DNA of 64,000 bases from Pantoea allii (GTDB taxonomy: Bacteria > Pseudomonadota > Gammaproteobacteria > Enterobacterales > Enterobacteriaceae): contig NZ_NTMH01000032.1 in NCBI RefSeq assembly GCF_002307475.1, forward strand, positions 166,699 to 230,698. The letters run 5' to 3'. This document shows, piece by piece, positions 52,084 through 60,246 of the stretch. The notes under the pieces were generated by a model. The model had not been told where the DNA came from. It saw nothing but the letters and a program-made list of their open reading frames with translations, and ran no database searches. How positions within the stretch are numbered: position 1 is the first letter of the stretch; every line of letters starts with the position of its first letter. A program made the position numbers and the translations under genes.

Positions 52084-52479
52084 ATGGATGCGCTCAAAGC
52101 ATTAAATAACCTTCGTATTTTACGCGCACAAGCCCGGGAAATTGAGCTTGATGTGTTAAATGAGATGCTCGAAAAGCTTTCTGTCGTTGTCGCTGAACGT
52201 CGTGAAGAAGAAGAAGCCGAGCAAGCCCTGCAGCGTGAAAAAGCAGACAAGCTGGCTAAGTATAAAGAAATGCTGATGAATGACGGCATTGATATTTCTG
52301 AGCTGGTGGATTTGCCAACAGAAACGAAAACAAAAGCTAAACGTGCACCACGTCCGGCTAAATACCAATATACCGATGAAAACGGTGAAACTAAATCATG
52401 GACAGGTCAGGGTCGTACACCATCGCCAATTAAAAAGGCGCTGGATGCAGGCGGTTCTCTTGATGACTTCCTGATCTGA
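52084..52479 (+). CDS. H-NS-family nucleoid protein (paralogue)
   Basis: The 131-residue protein has the H-NS order: an oligomerisation domain ([37 protein letters not shown]), a flexible Lys-rich linker, and a C-terminal DNA-binding domain with [15 protein letters not shown] carrying the AT-hook-like QGR loop. Compared with E. coli H-NS it has a divergent N-terminal sequence and a shortened end (DDFLI). It binds AT-rich DNA and silences transferred genes. Its position next to an orphan integrase and a long AT-rich gap suggests an island-borne or second copy rather than the main hns. ATG follows TAAGGA. Confidence 0.9.
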   Translation: MDALKALNNLRILRAQAREIELDVLNEMLEKLSVVVAERREEEEAEQALQREKADKLAKYKEMLMNDGIDISELVDLPTETKTKAKRAPRPAKYQYTDENGETKSWTGQGRTPSPIKKALDAGGSLDDFLI

Positions 52480-52480
52480 T

Positions 52481-52515
52481 AAAAAAAGCGGTGTTGATAA
52501 CAACACCGCTTTTTA
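52481..52515. terminator. Terminator between hns paralogue and integrase
   Basis: AGCGGTGTTG-ATAA-CAACACCGCT stem with A run before and TTTTATT after; it serves both convergent genes. Confidence 0.92.
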
Positions 52516-52538
52516 TTGGAAACCGTATCAATCATGCT

Positions 52539-53639
52539 TTACGGGCTCATAGTCATAACAGATGAGCCGTCTAATTTTAGCGGTTCGCCCTCAAAACGAT
52601 GACGTAAACAATGGTAATCATCACTGTTTATAATTAATTCTAACGATGCCGAATAGTTGTCCAGCGCAGCCCGCATTTGCACAAGATAGTCGTGAGTATC
52701 GTAAACCCGGTCTATCCCTTCTAACGCATGATTCATAATTTTTCTTGCCACGTCGTTGGGCGTATCCAGCGCAGATAATTTCGAACGTGCCGTTCGACGT
52801 AAATCTCGTGGCGTAAAGTGTTCCAGCCCCAACCCACGCGGTGCGCGCAGCATACGGCGCAAAGCCTGATTTAACGCGCCTTTAGACAGCGGCTGCATCA
52901 CATCGCGCGGTGCCGGCACCAGCCAGGGCGAAGCGGGATCGCTGGCATTGAGTAATGATTCGATGCAGAGTCGCATTAATGCCGAGACGGGCAAAGTATG
53001 TTCGCGATGAGACTTATTACGCGTTCCCTGTTTCCAGAGCCCTGACTGCAAATTGAATTCTGACTTGCGTGCCTGGACGATTTCATCAGGACGTCGCGCA
53101 CTGACAAGGCAAAGGCGCAGTGCCCACCGTGCCTGCTCAGAAAGCGCCCAGTTGTCCAGACCATGCCAGAACACCCAGATCTCCGCATCCGACAACTGCC
53201 GGCTTCGCGGCGGCGCAGCGCGACCGGCAATATCGCGTTTCTTCATTGACGCAACGGGAGAATGTTCAAGATAACCCTGCATTTCAGCCCAGGATAAAAA
53301 CTGTTTCGTTAGAGCAAAGACCCGGCGCGCCTCTTCTTTTTTACCCTCTGAAATCAGTATGTTATACAAACGATTTAGCCGCAGCCGCGTCAGATCTTTT
53401 AACGGCAGCGCACCGATATTGGGCAATACATGTCTGAGCAGGGAGGACACCGCAATTTCGGGACGACGACGCGTCACAAGTAATGACAGTTTTACCCACA
53501 CTTTCATGACCTGCTCAACTGTGCCTTCATCACCAAAGTTATCTACCTCAGGTAACGAAGCACTTCTGACCTGATTAAGCCACGCCATGACGTGATGCCC
53601 GACATGGGGCGAAACGGTTTTTGTGCGGATTTCTGTCAC
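52539..53639 (-). CDS. Tyrosine recombinase / integrase, orphan
   Basis: The 366-residue protein has an N-terminal core-binding part (about 60-140, LLRHVLPNIGALPLKDLTRLRLNRL) and a tyrosine-recombinase catalytic domain. Active-site elements are Arg in LVSARRPDEIV, the RDLRRTARSKL box (His of the usual HxxR replaced by Arg), NHALEGIDRVYDTHDY with His and the nucleophile Tyr. It resembles P4-type integrases but lacks their usual N-terminal arm-binding domain and is not next to a tRNA gene. A long 3' tail (about 35 residues) follows the Tyr. It may be an island integrase or a domesticated recombinase; no attachment repeats were found. Confidence 0.85.
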   Translation of the reverse strand: MTEIRTKTVSPHVGHHVMAWLNQVRSASLPEVDNFGDEGTVEQVMKVWVKLSLLVTRRRPEIAVSSLLRHVLPNIGALPLKDLTRLRLNRLYNILISEGKKEEARRVFALTKQFLSWAEMQGYLEHSPVASMKKRDIAGRAAPPRSRQLSDAEIWVFWHGLDNWALSEQARWALRLCLVSARRPDEIVQARKSEFNLQSGLWKQGTRNKSHREHTLPVSALMRLCIESLLNASDPASPWLVPAPRDVMQPLSKGALNQALRRMLRAPRGLGLEHFTPRDLRRTARSKLSALDTPNDVARKIMNHALEGIDRVYDTHDYLVQMRAALDNYSASLELIINSDDYHCLRHRFEGEPLKLDGSSVMTMSP

Positions 53640-54084
53640 TGCCCTTCCCTGATGATAAAGCTGAAACGCGGATTCTACTCTTCAGATGATTGTGACTCCA
53701 GACCTATTAAGTCTGGAGTCACAATGATGCCGCTACGCGGATTCTGATAAAAATGCATGGGATATTTTGCGCTGCTGATATAAGCCCTGAATGGCAACAG
53801 CGGATCAACGCTGACAAGATAGAAGGAAACGAAAAAATGCCCGTTAAATACTGAACACATACGCACATACCACGCCTGTTAGATGCGCAGACGTCATCAT
53901 CACCGCGTTTTATGATGATCTGTTCTTAAATGCGGTTTTGCATTCTCAGTTATGACGCTGAGTGCCAAACTGTGGAGACGCTGGCGAGGTCAGAAAAGAT
54001 CTTGCGCTCTGTTTGACCTGAACAGCAATGCTCAACGGTAAATGTCGTTTAAACAACAAAGCGAACCGATAATCCAGGACGCCA
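53640..54084. repeat. 445-nt gap containing a perfect 13-bp inverted repeat
   Basis: TGTGACTCCAGAC (53691-53703), a 7-nt CTATTAA loop, and its exact complement (53711-53723) form a strong hairpin upstream of the integrase start. It has no T tract, so it is not a normal terminator. No gene is supported in the rest; the 63-aa frame at 53675-53866 runs through the hairpin and has no ribosome site. Confidence 0.6.
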
Positions 54085-54381
54085 TCAGGCACCATGACTT
54101 TTACGCCACTCCTCCACCATTTCCCGGGACACGTCTTTTTTATAACAGAGGGGAGAATAGCCGCCCGGCTTGCTCCATGCGCTACGCTTGCCACAACTGC
54201 TACCGTTGCGCGCTGAATTAAACGGGCACGCGCAAACACCGGGATAGGACGCGATTGAATCCTCAATAATCAGCTGACGAATTTGGTCATCCGTCTGCCG
54301 GAGAGCCTTTGCGACAGAACTCTCGGCCCACAGTAAACTCATCACCATAAGGCATGAGGTAAAAATGAAATGTTTTTTCAT
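54085..54381 (-). CDS. Secreted Cys-rich small protein
   Basis: ATG 54381 has AGGAGG 6-7 nt upstream and starts a 98-residue protein with a signal peptide (to about residue 24, SSVAKA). The mature part has IIEDSIASYPGVCACPFNSARNGSSCGKRSAWSKPGGYSPLCY, a widely distributed but uncharacterised Cys-rich motif with four cysteines that probably form two disulfides in the periplasm or outside. It has a short Lys/Glu-rich end (EMVEEWRKSHGA). No operon partner is clear; a lipoprotein gene lies 117 nt upstream in the same direction. Confidence 0.8.
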   Translation of the reverse strand: MKKHFIFTSCLMVMSLLWAESSVAKALRQTDDQIRQLIIEDSIASYPGVCACPFNSARNGSSCGKRSAWSKPGGYSPLCYKKDVSREMVEEWRKSHGA

Positions 54382-54497
54382 CACATCCCTCCTGAATTAA
54401 GAGGCATAGCGTAAATCAATATGTGAATCCGCAATCGTTCGAACAAAGTAAAAATTCATGCTTCTGTCAGAAGACTTGATATCTCCCTAAAAGGACG

Positions 54498-54791
54498 TCA
54501 ACTTTTACTAAATGTGTAGTTAAACACTCTGCCATTTTTTGTCTGCACTGTGAGTGTTTCACCTGCAGAGGTATCCAGCACTCTGGCTTTGCTGTATTTC
54601 CACATCAGTAACTGCTGCCCATTGGGGTAAGGTGTTTCCGTATCAGGCGGGCCAAACATCGCGATCAGTTCCGCACGTGTTGTCTGACCTGGCCTGATAT
54701 TCTGAACGGTGGCTGTATCAAAATTATGTCCCACTGAGTTAGAGCATGCTGTTAACGCGAACATCAGGCCTGTGATGAAGAATGCTCTCAT
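54498..54791 (-). CDS. Small lipoprotein with SmpA/BamE-like domain
   Basis: ATG 54791 starts a lipoprotein signal peptide MRAFFITGLMFALTAC. The mature 80 residues, FDTATVQNIRPGQTTRAELIAMFGPPDTETPYPNGQQLLMWKYSKARV, show the SmpA/OmlA-type pattern (a helix with GQTT..EL...FG.P, followed by a beta-strand YSKARV) seen in BamE and related envelope proteins. The frame from 54848 adds a basic extension that is not needed. It is probably anchored in the outer membrane. It is not next to bam genes and is unlikely to be BamE itself, which is normally in another context. Confidence 0.8.
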   Translation of the reverse strand: MRAFFITGLMFALTACSNSVGHNFDTATVQNIRPGQTTRAELIAMFGPPDTETPYPNGQQLLMWKYSKARVLDTSAGETLTVQTKNGRVFNYTFSKS

Positions 54792-55334
54792 AACGTTGTT
54801 CCCGGTAATTACGAAGTAAGAAGTGGATAAGCGTGACCGTTTCATCATGCCGTTTTATGCGGTTCAGGCACCTTCGTGCCCGTCATTAAAATATCATCAT
54901 CTGCCTTTAAACATCTCACCTATCGTAATCATCCTGACTAATCTGAACCGCTTCTTTTTTAACTGATGTGCCGAGTGAAGGCGGATTCTCAGGAGTCGGC
55001 CCATTGCTGAAAAGACGGTTACCGTTATCCAGCACTGACCTGGCCGAATCAGACAGTATGGCCAGCGGTGATAAAAAATTTAGCCTTCACGGATAACCTT
55101 TGTACCGCCGACATAATGCACTCAGCGTCTCTGTTGCCGATTTTCAGATGTAGAGTATGGTTCAGGATCTGCCAGAGGGCTTAAAAATCGCAATCTGGAA
55201 AACGGGCCTGACACAGGTGCGCTGGCGGATGAATGTTACTGAAACGTTCGGACCCGCTGTGATTTTTTTCTTTAACTCTCCCTTCATAACGCGTAGCCTG
55301 TATACAAAACGTATATATTCCATATAGGCTTCGC
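54792..55334. other. 540-nt gap, no gene seen
   Basis: No frame with a ribosome site is present. Just before the ParD-like start there is AT-rich DNA with TATATTCCATATAGG (55311-55325), a plausible promoter. Confidence 0.5.
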
Positions 55335-55577
55335 ATGGGCATTGTCAAAATATCCGATCTGATGCATGAAAACCTGCGCCTCGCCAGCCAGGCGATGAGC
55401 CGCTCGATCAACGCTCAGGCTGAGCACTGGTTAAAACTCGGTATGTTGGCCGAGCTGTATCCTCAACTGACACAACATGAGCTGGCTCAAACGTTGATCC
55501 GTATCGAAATGAACGGCGGCGCGGATATTCGCCAGGTGCTACATAACGCCGATTTAACCTCACAAGGAGAAGTGTAA
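55335..55577 (+). CDS. ParD-like antitoxin-type protein
   Basis: The 80-residue protein begins MGIVKISDLMHENLRLASQAMSRSINAQAEHWLKLGMLAE, the pattern of ParD-like ribbon-helix-helix proteins, with a basic-polar strand and two helices that dimerise to bind DNA. The C-terminal part (LTQHELAQTLIRIEMNGGADIRQVL) would contact a partner. The partner is not a RelE/ParE toxin but a methionine aminopeptidase whose start codon overlaps this stop (TAATG). This pairing recurs in Enterobacterales to my knowledge and has no settled function. Confidence 0.85.
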   Translation: MGIVKISDLMHENLRLASQAMSRSINAQAEHWLKLGMLAELYPQLTQHELAQTLIRIEMNGGADIRQVLHNADLTSQGEV

Positions 55578-56362
55578 TGGGGACCGTTAAGATCCATTCC
55601 GCAGAAGAAATTGAAAAAGCACGCGCTGCCGGACATGCTGCAGCCCAGGTACTGGCAATGATTACCCCGCATGTGCGCCCGGGAATCACGACTGAACAAC
55701 TGGACGATATCTGTCACGATTTTATCGTGAATGAACTTAAGGTTACGCCAGCCAACATCGGCTATCACGGTTACACGCGCACAACCTGCACCTCTGTGAA
55801 TCATGTGGTTTGCCACGGTATCCCTGCTGCCAAAAAATTAAAAGACGGCGATATTGTGAATATCGACGTAGCCGTTATTAAAGATGGCTGGTATGGCGAT
55901 ACGAGCCGAATGTATTTTGTTGGCACACCGTCCGTACGCGCCCAACGCCTGGTCGATATTACTTATCAGTCCCTGGTCGCGGGCATTAAAACGGTGAAGC
56001 CTGGTGCGACACTGGGTGATATTGGTGCCGCCATTCAGCGCCTTGCTGAAAACGCCGGCTTTTCGGTGGTGCGGGAATATTGTGGTCATGGCGTGGGCGA
56101 GATTTATCATACTGATCCACAGGTTCTTCATTATGGTACCCCTGGCGAAGGGATGCCGTTGAAGGCAGGGATGATTTTCACCATCGAGCCCATGATCAAC
56201 GCAGGCAAAGCCGGCACCAGCGTCCTCTCTGATGGCTGGACTGTGGTCACGAAAGACCGATCGCTTTCAGCCCAGTGGGAGCATACGGTGGCGGTGACTG
56301 AGACAGGGTTTGATTTGCTTACGCCCTGGCCTGAAGGCACTGGCGACTATCCTGCAATCTGA
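55577..56362 (+). CDS. map2: Type I methionine aminopeptidase, second copy
   Basis: The 261-residue enzyme removes N-terminal Met from proteins. It keeps the metal ligands: NIDVAVIKDGWYGDTSRMY (two Asp), EYCGHGVGEIYH (His), FTIEPMI (Glu), QWEHTVAV (Glu), and the His of NHVVCHGIP. So it should be active. It is not next to rpsB/tsf, where the essential map lies, and is translationally coupled to a ParD-like gene. This suggests a specialised aminopeptidase controlled by or controlling that small regulator. Start choice is fixed by the 1-nt overlap with the ParD-like stop. Confidence 0.9.
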   Translation: MGTVKIHSAEEIEKARAAGHAAAQVLAMITPHVRPGITTEQLDDICHDFIVNELKVTPANIGYHGYTRTTCTSVNHVVCHGIPAAKKLKDGDIVNIDVAVIKDGWYGDTSRMYFVGTPSVRAQRLVDITYQSLVAGIKTVKPGATLGDIGAAIQRLAENAGFSVVREYCGHGVGEIYHTDPQVLHYGTPGEGMPLKAGMIFTIEPMINAGKAGTSVLSDGWTVVTKDRSLSAQWEHTVAVTETGFDLLTPWPEGTGDYPAI

Positions 56363-56370
56363 TAGCAAAA

Positions 56371-56391
56371 GCCGCCTTAAGATAAGGCGGC
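56371..56391. terminator. Hairpin after map2
   Basis: GCCGCCTTA-AGA-TAAGGCGGC, 9-bp stem, 8 nt past the stop, followed by GTTAATTTC. The tail is weak but the position is right. Confidence 0.7.
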
Positions 56392-56474
56392 GTTAATTTC
56401 TGGCTGATTACAGTATCGGTATGCTGATGTTAAACCAGTAAAAAAGCGCCCGTGCTACACCGCTTCATATAACC

Positions 56475-57533
56475 TCAGATCTGCCATAATTTCAGATCAT
56501 TACGCCCCGATCGCTTAACCTCATACAGGGCTTCATCAGCGCGTCGCAGCCATTCATGTATAGAGCTGGCTTTTGCCGCACAGGCAATACCAATGCTGAC
56601 TGAACATCTGAACTCTGCAGAAGCAGGCAAGCGTAATTGCGCAATGTTTCGTTGAATGGTTTCGGCCAGCCTGACGATGTTAACGTCATTTGAGTCACGT
56701 ACGATCACGCCCAGTTCATCGCCACCAAAGCGCGCCGGGATATCTTTCATGCCTACGCTGTCACGCAGCAACCCGGAAATTTCAGCCAATAGAAAATCCC
56801 CTGCTTCATGACCAAAGGTATCGTTGACGTTCTTGAAATGGTCGACATCAATAAGTATCAGGTATGCCTTGCTGTCTCCACGCCGGGTGCGCAGGAATTC
56901 ACTTTCAAGCCGCCGTTCAAACAGGCGTCGGTTAGGGATTTGCAAACTGGGGTCCATCAAGGCGATCCTTTCCAGCTCCCGGTTCTTCTGGCGCAGATTA
57001 AACGTCAGATTATGGGATACCACGCTTAGCGCCAACAGATAAAACGTGGCCAGCGGTATCGTAAGCCATGCCGAACGGATGCTAAATTCCATCAAAACCG
57101 GCGCGCCCTCTATTGTCCATACCATGATAAAGGCAAACAGAAACGCCTGCAGTGCAGAGAGAAGTTGTGGCCAGCCTCCGGCGGCATAACGGTCGGAGAC
57201 CAGTACCGCCATAATGACAAAGGATGGCATCGGGCTCACGGCCATGAGTGCTACCCAAATACCGCCGAAGGCGGCATCGAGCGTTAAATTGGTTCGCTCT
57301 CTGGCGGTTGAATCACGTGATGTAATGGCAAGACAATATGCCAGGCAGGGCCAGATAATAACGTTACTAATCAGTAAGACCAAAATGGCGGGTTTTTTGC
57401 CCAGCTCCATCAAAACGGATGCAACCGGCAAAGCGCATAAAATCGTGCCAAGTTGGCGCATGGCGAACATGCGACGGACAAATCGCGTGGATCGCATCTT
57501 AAGATGATGATCTTCGGGGGAGTAATAAGTCAT
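56475..57533 (-). CDS. Membrane diguanylate cyclase (GGDEF)
   Basis: The 352-residue protein has a hydrophobic N-terminal sensor of about six helices (residues about 20-190) and a C-terminal GGDEF domain (about 190-352) with LIDVDHFKNVNDTFGHEAGDFLL and ARFGGDELGVIV, in which the signature reads GGDEL. The Asp in IDVDHFK and GGDE are intact, so c-di-GMP synthesis is plausible. The inhibitory RxxD site usually just upstream is GMKD here, so product feedback is probably lost. ATG 57533 is used; 57539 would be a TTG. It may act on motility or biofilm. Confidence 0.9.
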   Translation of the reverse strand: MTYYSPEDHHLKMRSTRFVRRMFAMRQLGTILCALPVASVLMELGKKPAILVLLISNVIIWPCLAYCLAITSRDSTARERTNLTLDAAFGGIWVALMAVSPMPSFVIMAVLVSDRYAAGGWPQLLSALQAFLFAFIMVWTIEGAPVLMEFSIRSAWLTIPLATFYLLALSVVSHNLTFNLRQKNRELERIALMDPSLQIPNRRLFERRLESEFLRTRRGDSKAYLILIDVDHFKNVNDTFGHEAGDFLLAEISGLLRDSVGMKDIPARFGGDELGVIVRDSNDVNIVRLAETIQRNIAQLRLPASAEFRCSVSIGIACAAKASSIHEWLRRADEALYEVKRSGRNDLKLWQI

Positions 57534-57737
57534 TCGCAAGCGTAATTGACGGTATATTCAGCGCAGTTTATCCATAAAAAATGTAAACCGCATAAATTTT
57601 TAAGCGTTTTACCGCTTTATTTATTATTGTTTTTACTCTGCTTGATCCTGATTTTGTACAGGCAGTTTAGTGAGAGTGGCATAAGCCCAACGATAAACAG
57701 AATTATATCGTCAGGCGTCAGCATCATTATTCTGTCG

Positions 57738-58049
57738 TTATCTTCTGCGGCCTTTTGCGACTGAAGCAGACCAGTTAAAGTCGCTAACTTCACTCGCGGC
57801 CATTGATGAAGGTTTCTTTTTCCTGACCGGTTTTTTGCTCTCTTTTTCTGCTTTTAACTTTTCATTAAGCAGTTTATCGGCCATCACCTGCTGGCGGGCT
57901 TCAGTGTTAAGCTCTTTTTCTTTTTTGCTGTCAGGCTCTTTGCCGGTGCGTTGACGGTGCTTTTCCATCAGATTTTGAAGGGCTTCGTTAACGGCAAGTC
58001 GCTCTTCATCACTGAACTGATCGATGGAAATCATCTTCTTGTCATTCAT
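57738..58049 (-). CDS. Small charged protein, unknown
   Basis: Start 58049 is preferred over 58091 because GAGGAAA lies upstream. The 103-residue protein is very rich in Lys, Glu and Arg: SIDQFSDEERLAVNEALQNLMEKHRQRTGKEPDSKKEKEL, then KKPVRKKKPSSMAASEVSDFNWSASVAKGRRR. It probably has a helical N-terminal half and a disordered basic tail that could bind nucleic acid. No family is recognised. It lies convergent to nothing nearby and divergent from the membrane protein gene 170 nt away. Confidence 0.65.
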   Translation of the reverse strand: MNDKKMISIDQFSDEERLAVNEALQNLMEKHRQRTGKEPDSKKEKELNTEARQQVMADKLLNEKLKAEKESKKPVRKKKPSSMAASEVSDFNWSASVAKGRRR

Positions 58050-58219
58050 AATCGCTTTCCTCGTGGTAAGTTCACTAGCAGTGTACATCATGCGGCTGTC
58101 GTAAAACGCATTACCTGATACTTAACTGACTCAGCCTGAAGATTTTTAACGTGTGAAGCTTGTATCATTTCCTCTCAGGCAGACTAAAATAAGCGGAAAT
58201 TTTACTGAGAATCCACGTA

Positions 58220-58906
58220 ATGAATATTCCCCTGCACAGTGACCACAAGCCCTTTATCGAAGCCCTGCTGGATGAAAAGGTTGACGCGATTGAAATGCAC
58301 TCGCCCCAGGCTGAACATATCGAACGCGCTTTCACCGTTGCGCTTCAGCAAAAGAACCGCGAAACCGAGGCAGACTGGAAACGCACGATAACCTTTTTAG
58401 CGTTGTTCGTGTTCCTTTATGCCGCGCTGGGTGCCTCGTTGACGCTGGATCTGAGTCCAGCCGGGGCGAGCCACAAAAGTATTGAGTATGCGCTGGAAGC
58501 CGTTCCAGTCCTGATTGCGTTTTCAGGCTTTTTTATCTCCGTCCTGTATCTGTTTATTGTACGCACGGGTTCACGACAACGTCGTAACTGGCAAAAAACC
58601 ATCCTGATTTTAGAAAGATACACGACTGGAAACCTGTTTAAACTGACGCATCAGCAAGGCGCCGGCACCAGTAACTACTCGCTCTCGTCCATCATGCTAG
58701 CCCTGTCGATGTTCATTTGTCTCACCTGGTTGATTATCTATAACTATCTGACCTTCACCACCAGCGGCGTATTTGGCAGCGTGATTTCCCTGTTTATCAG
58801 CACGATGGTTTATGTGATTCTGGATATTCAGCTGCTGAAGCCCTGGCGATCGGATGCTGAAACGCAACCGTCAGGCACCGAAGAAGAGAAGAAAGCCGAC
58901 AAATAA
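58220..58906 (+). CDS. Four-helix membrane protein, unknown
   Basis: The 228-residue protein has a soluble N-terminal region (about 1-52), two hydrophobic helices (about 56-76 and 92-114), a basic cytoplasmic loop (RTGSRQRRNWQKT), two more helices (about 155-178 and 183-204), and an acidic C-terminal tail (TEEEKKADK). No family is recognised. The N-terminal HSDHKPFIEALLDEKVDAIEMHSPQAEHIERAFTVALQQ may be a small helical domain. It stands alone, followed by a hairpin. Confidence 0.7.
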   Translation: MNIPLHSDHKPFIEALLDEKVDAIEMHSPQAEHIERAFTVALQQKNRETEADWKRTITFLALFVFLYAALGASLTLDLSPAGASHKSIEYALEAVPVLIAFSGFFISVLYLFIVRTGSRQRRNWQKTILILERYTTGNLFKLTHQQGAGTSNYSLSSIMLALSMFICLTWLIIYNYLTFTTSGVFGSVISLFISTMVYVILDIQLLKPWRSDAETQPSGTEEEKKADK

Positions 58907-58913
58907 TCCCCAT

Positions 58914-58935
58914 CAGCCCGGTGTAAGCCGGGCTG
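58914..58935 (+). terminator. Hairpin after the four-helix membrane protein
   Basis: CAGCCCGG-TGTAAG-CCGGGCTG, 8-bp stem, 7 nt after the stop; no T tract. The remaining 260 nt to ybiV show no gene. Confidence 0.6.
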
Positions 58936-59196
58936 TGGATCGCTATTCTGCAAGACCTGAAAACCACCCGGATGCTGACTCTGGGCTTTTACTACTGTCA
59001 CTTAAAGTATGTTGTAACTATAGGCGACAACTTTTATGATGCTTTGGTACAGCGATGACGCTGGCACCTTACGCTGCCAGCGTCGTGAAAAGCTAATCAT
59101 ACACCTTTAATAACATCATTGATGTGACACTGTCACACCGATCTGATACACGGCATTTGCCTTTATGGGCACAGCACAAATCCCGGCGTTAAGGCG

Positions 59197-60018
59197 TTAT
59201 TCAAAGGGAAACTCGCGCGCCAGAATCCGGGCAATTACATTTAGCGCCCCTTCATCCTGATTGCTTTCAGTTTTAAAACGCGCCACGGCGGATACCGGCT
59301 CTACGGCATTGGCCATCGCAAAACTGAAACAGGCCTGACGCAGCATTTCAATATCGTTCGCGCTGTCGCCAATCGCCACCACCTCACAATCGCTGATGCC
59401 CCATTTTTGTTGCAGCAAAGCAATGCCATGTGCTTTATGACAACCAGGAATAATCAGGTCGATAAAACCATAGCCACTCGATACGGGATGCATAATATGA
59501 TCGATCTCGCCGAGTTGGTTATGCAAACGATCCATCAGGCTTTCAATGCCTTCGTGCGCCAGATTAAGCGAAAATTTAAAAATGGTGTCGTCAATATCAT
59601 AAAGATTATCGCGCTTTTCGAGCCGATAATAATGGTTATTGAGCATCTGAATAACGCTTTCAGGCATGGAAGAATGAACATAAGCGCCCTTACGTCCACA
59701 AACGACCGTGCTGATATCCGGCTCTTTTGCCAGTATCTCCAACACGCGGTGCACGCTTTCCCTGGCCAGCTCACCACAAAAAATTTCCTGGTCGCCCTCT
59801 GACACCCACGCGCCATTTTCGGCGACAAAGGCGATTTCATTTTTGATGTCAGGAAAGTAGCGCTGTAGCTGATAATATTGATTGCCACTGGCGACAACAA
59901 AGCGAATGCCTTTTTGTTTTAGCAGGGCGTACTGGCGTGAAAAGCGCTGAACGTTGTACTGCTTATTTTCGTCCAGAAAAGTCCCATCCATATCAACTGC
60001 AATCATCCTTACTGCCAT
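59197..60018 (-). CDS. ybiV: HAD-IIB sugar phosphatase YbiV (SupH)
   Basis: The 273-residue Cof-type HAD phosphatase has MIAVDMDGTFLDE (nucleophile and acid Asp), VVASGN in motif II position, a C2 cap domain (about 85-190), the motif III Lys region IIPGCHKAHGIALLQ, and VVAIGDSANDIEMLR as motif IV. It is close to E. coli YbiV, which removes phosphate from sugar phosphates. Start 60018 has GGGGGGAA upstream. It is divergent from ybiU, the same pairing as on the E. coli chromosome. Confidence 0.9.
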   Translation of the reverse strand: MAVRMIAVDMDGTFLDENKQYNVQRFSRQYALLKQKGIRFVVASGNQYYQLQRYFPDIKNEIAFVAENGAWVSEGDQEIFCGELARESVHRVLEILAKEPDISTVVCGRKGAYVHSSMPESVIQMLNNHYYRLEKRDNLYDIDDTIFKFSLNLAHEGIESLMDRLHNQLGEIDHIMHPVSSGYGFIDLIIPGCHKAHGIALLQQKWGISDCEVVAIGDSANDIEMLRQACFSFAMANAVEPVSAVARFKTESNQDEGALNVIARILAREFPFE

Positions 60019-60246
60019 TGTCGTTCCCCCCTTGTCTCCCGGCCTGAATAGGCTGAATGTTGCTTCAAGCTTACTCGCTGTAGGGATTAATGAGAATTCC
60101 AATCATTAAATATCCTTCTGTTAGCTCACATTGTGCGCCAGTCGCGATTTTACCCATCAGCAATCTGTTAAACATAAGTTCATCTTTCGAATGTAATGAA
60201 AAAAATCTTCATCTGAAATATAAACTATCTGTTAAGGGCCACAATT

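Noticed and set aside
53675..53866. 63-aa frame upstream of the integrase
   Set aside because: Its end is formed by the 13-bp inverted repeat, it has no ribosome site, and the protein resembles nothing known to me.
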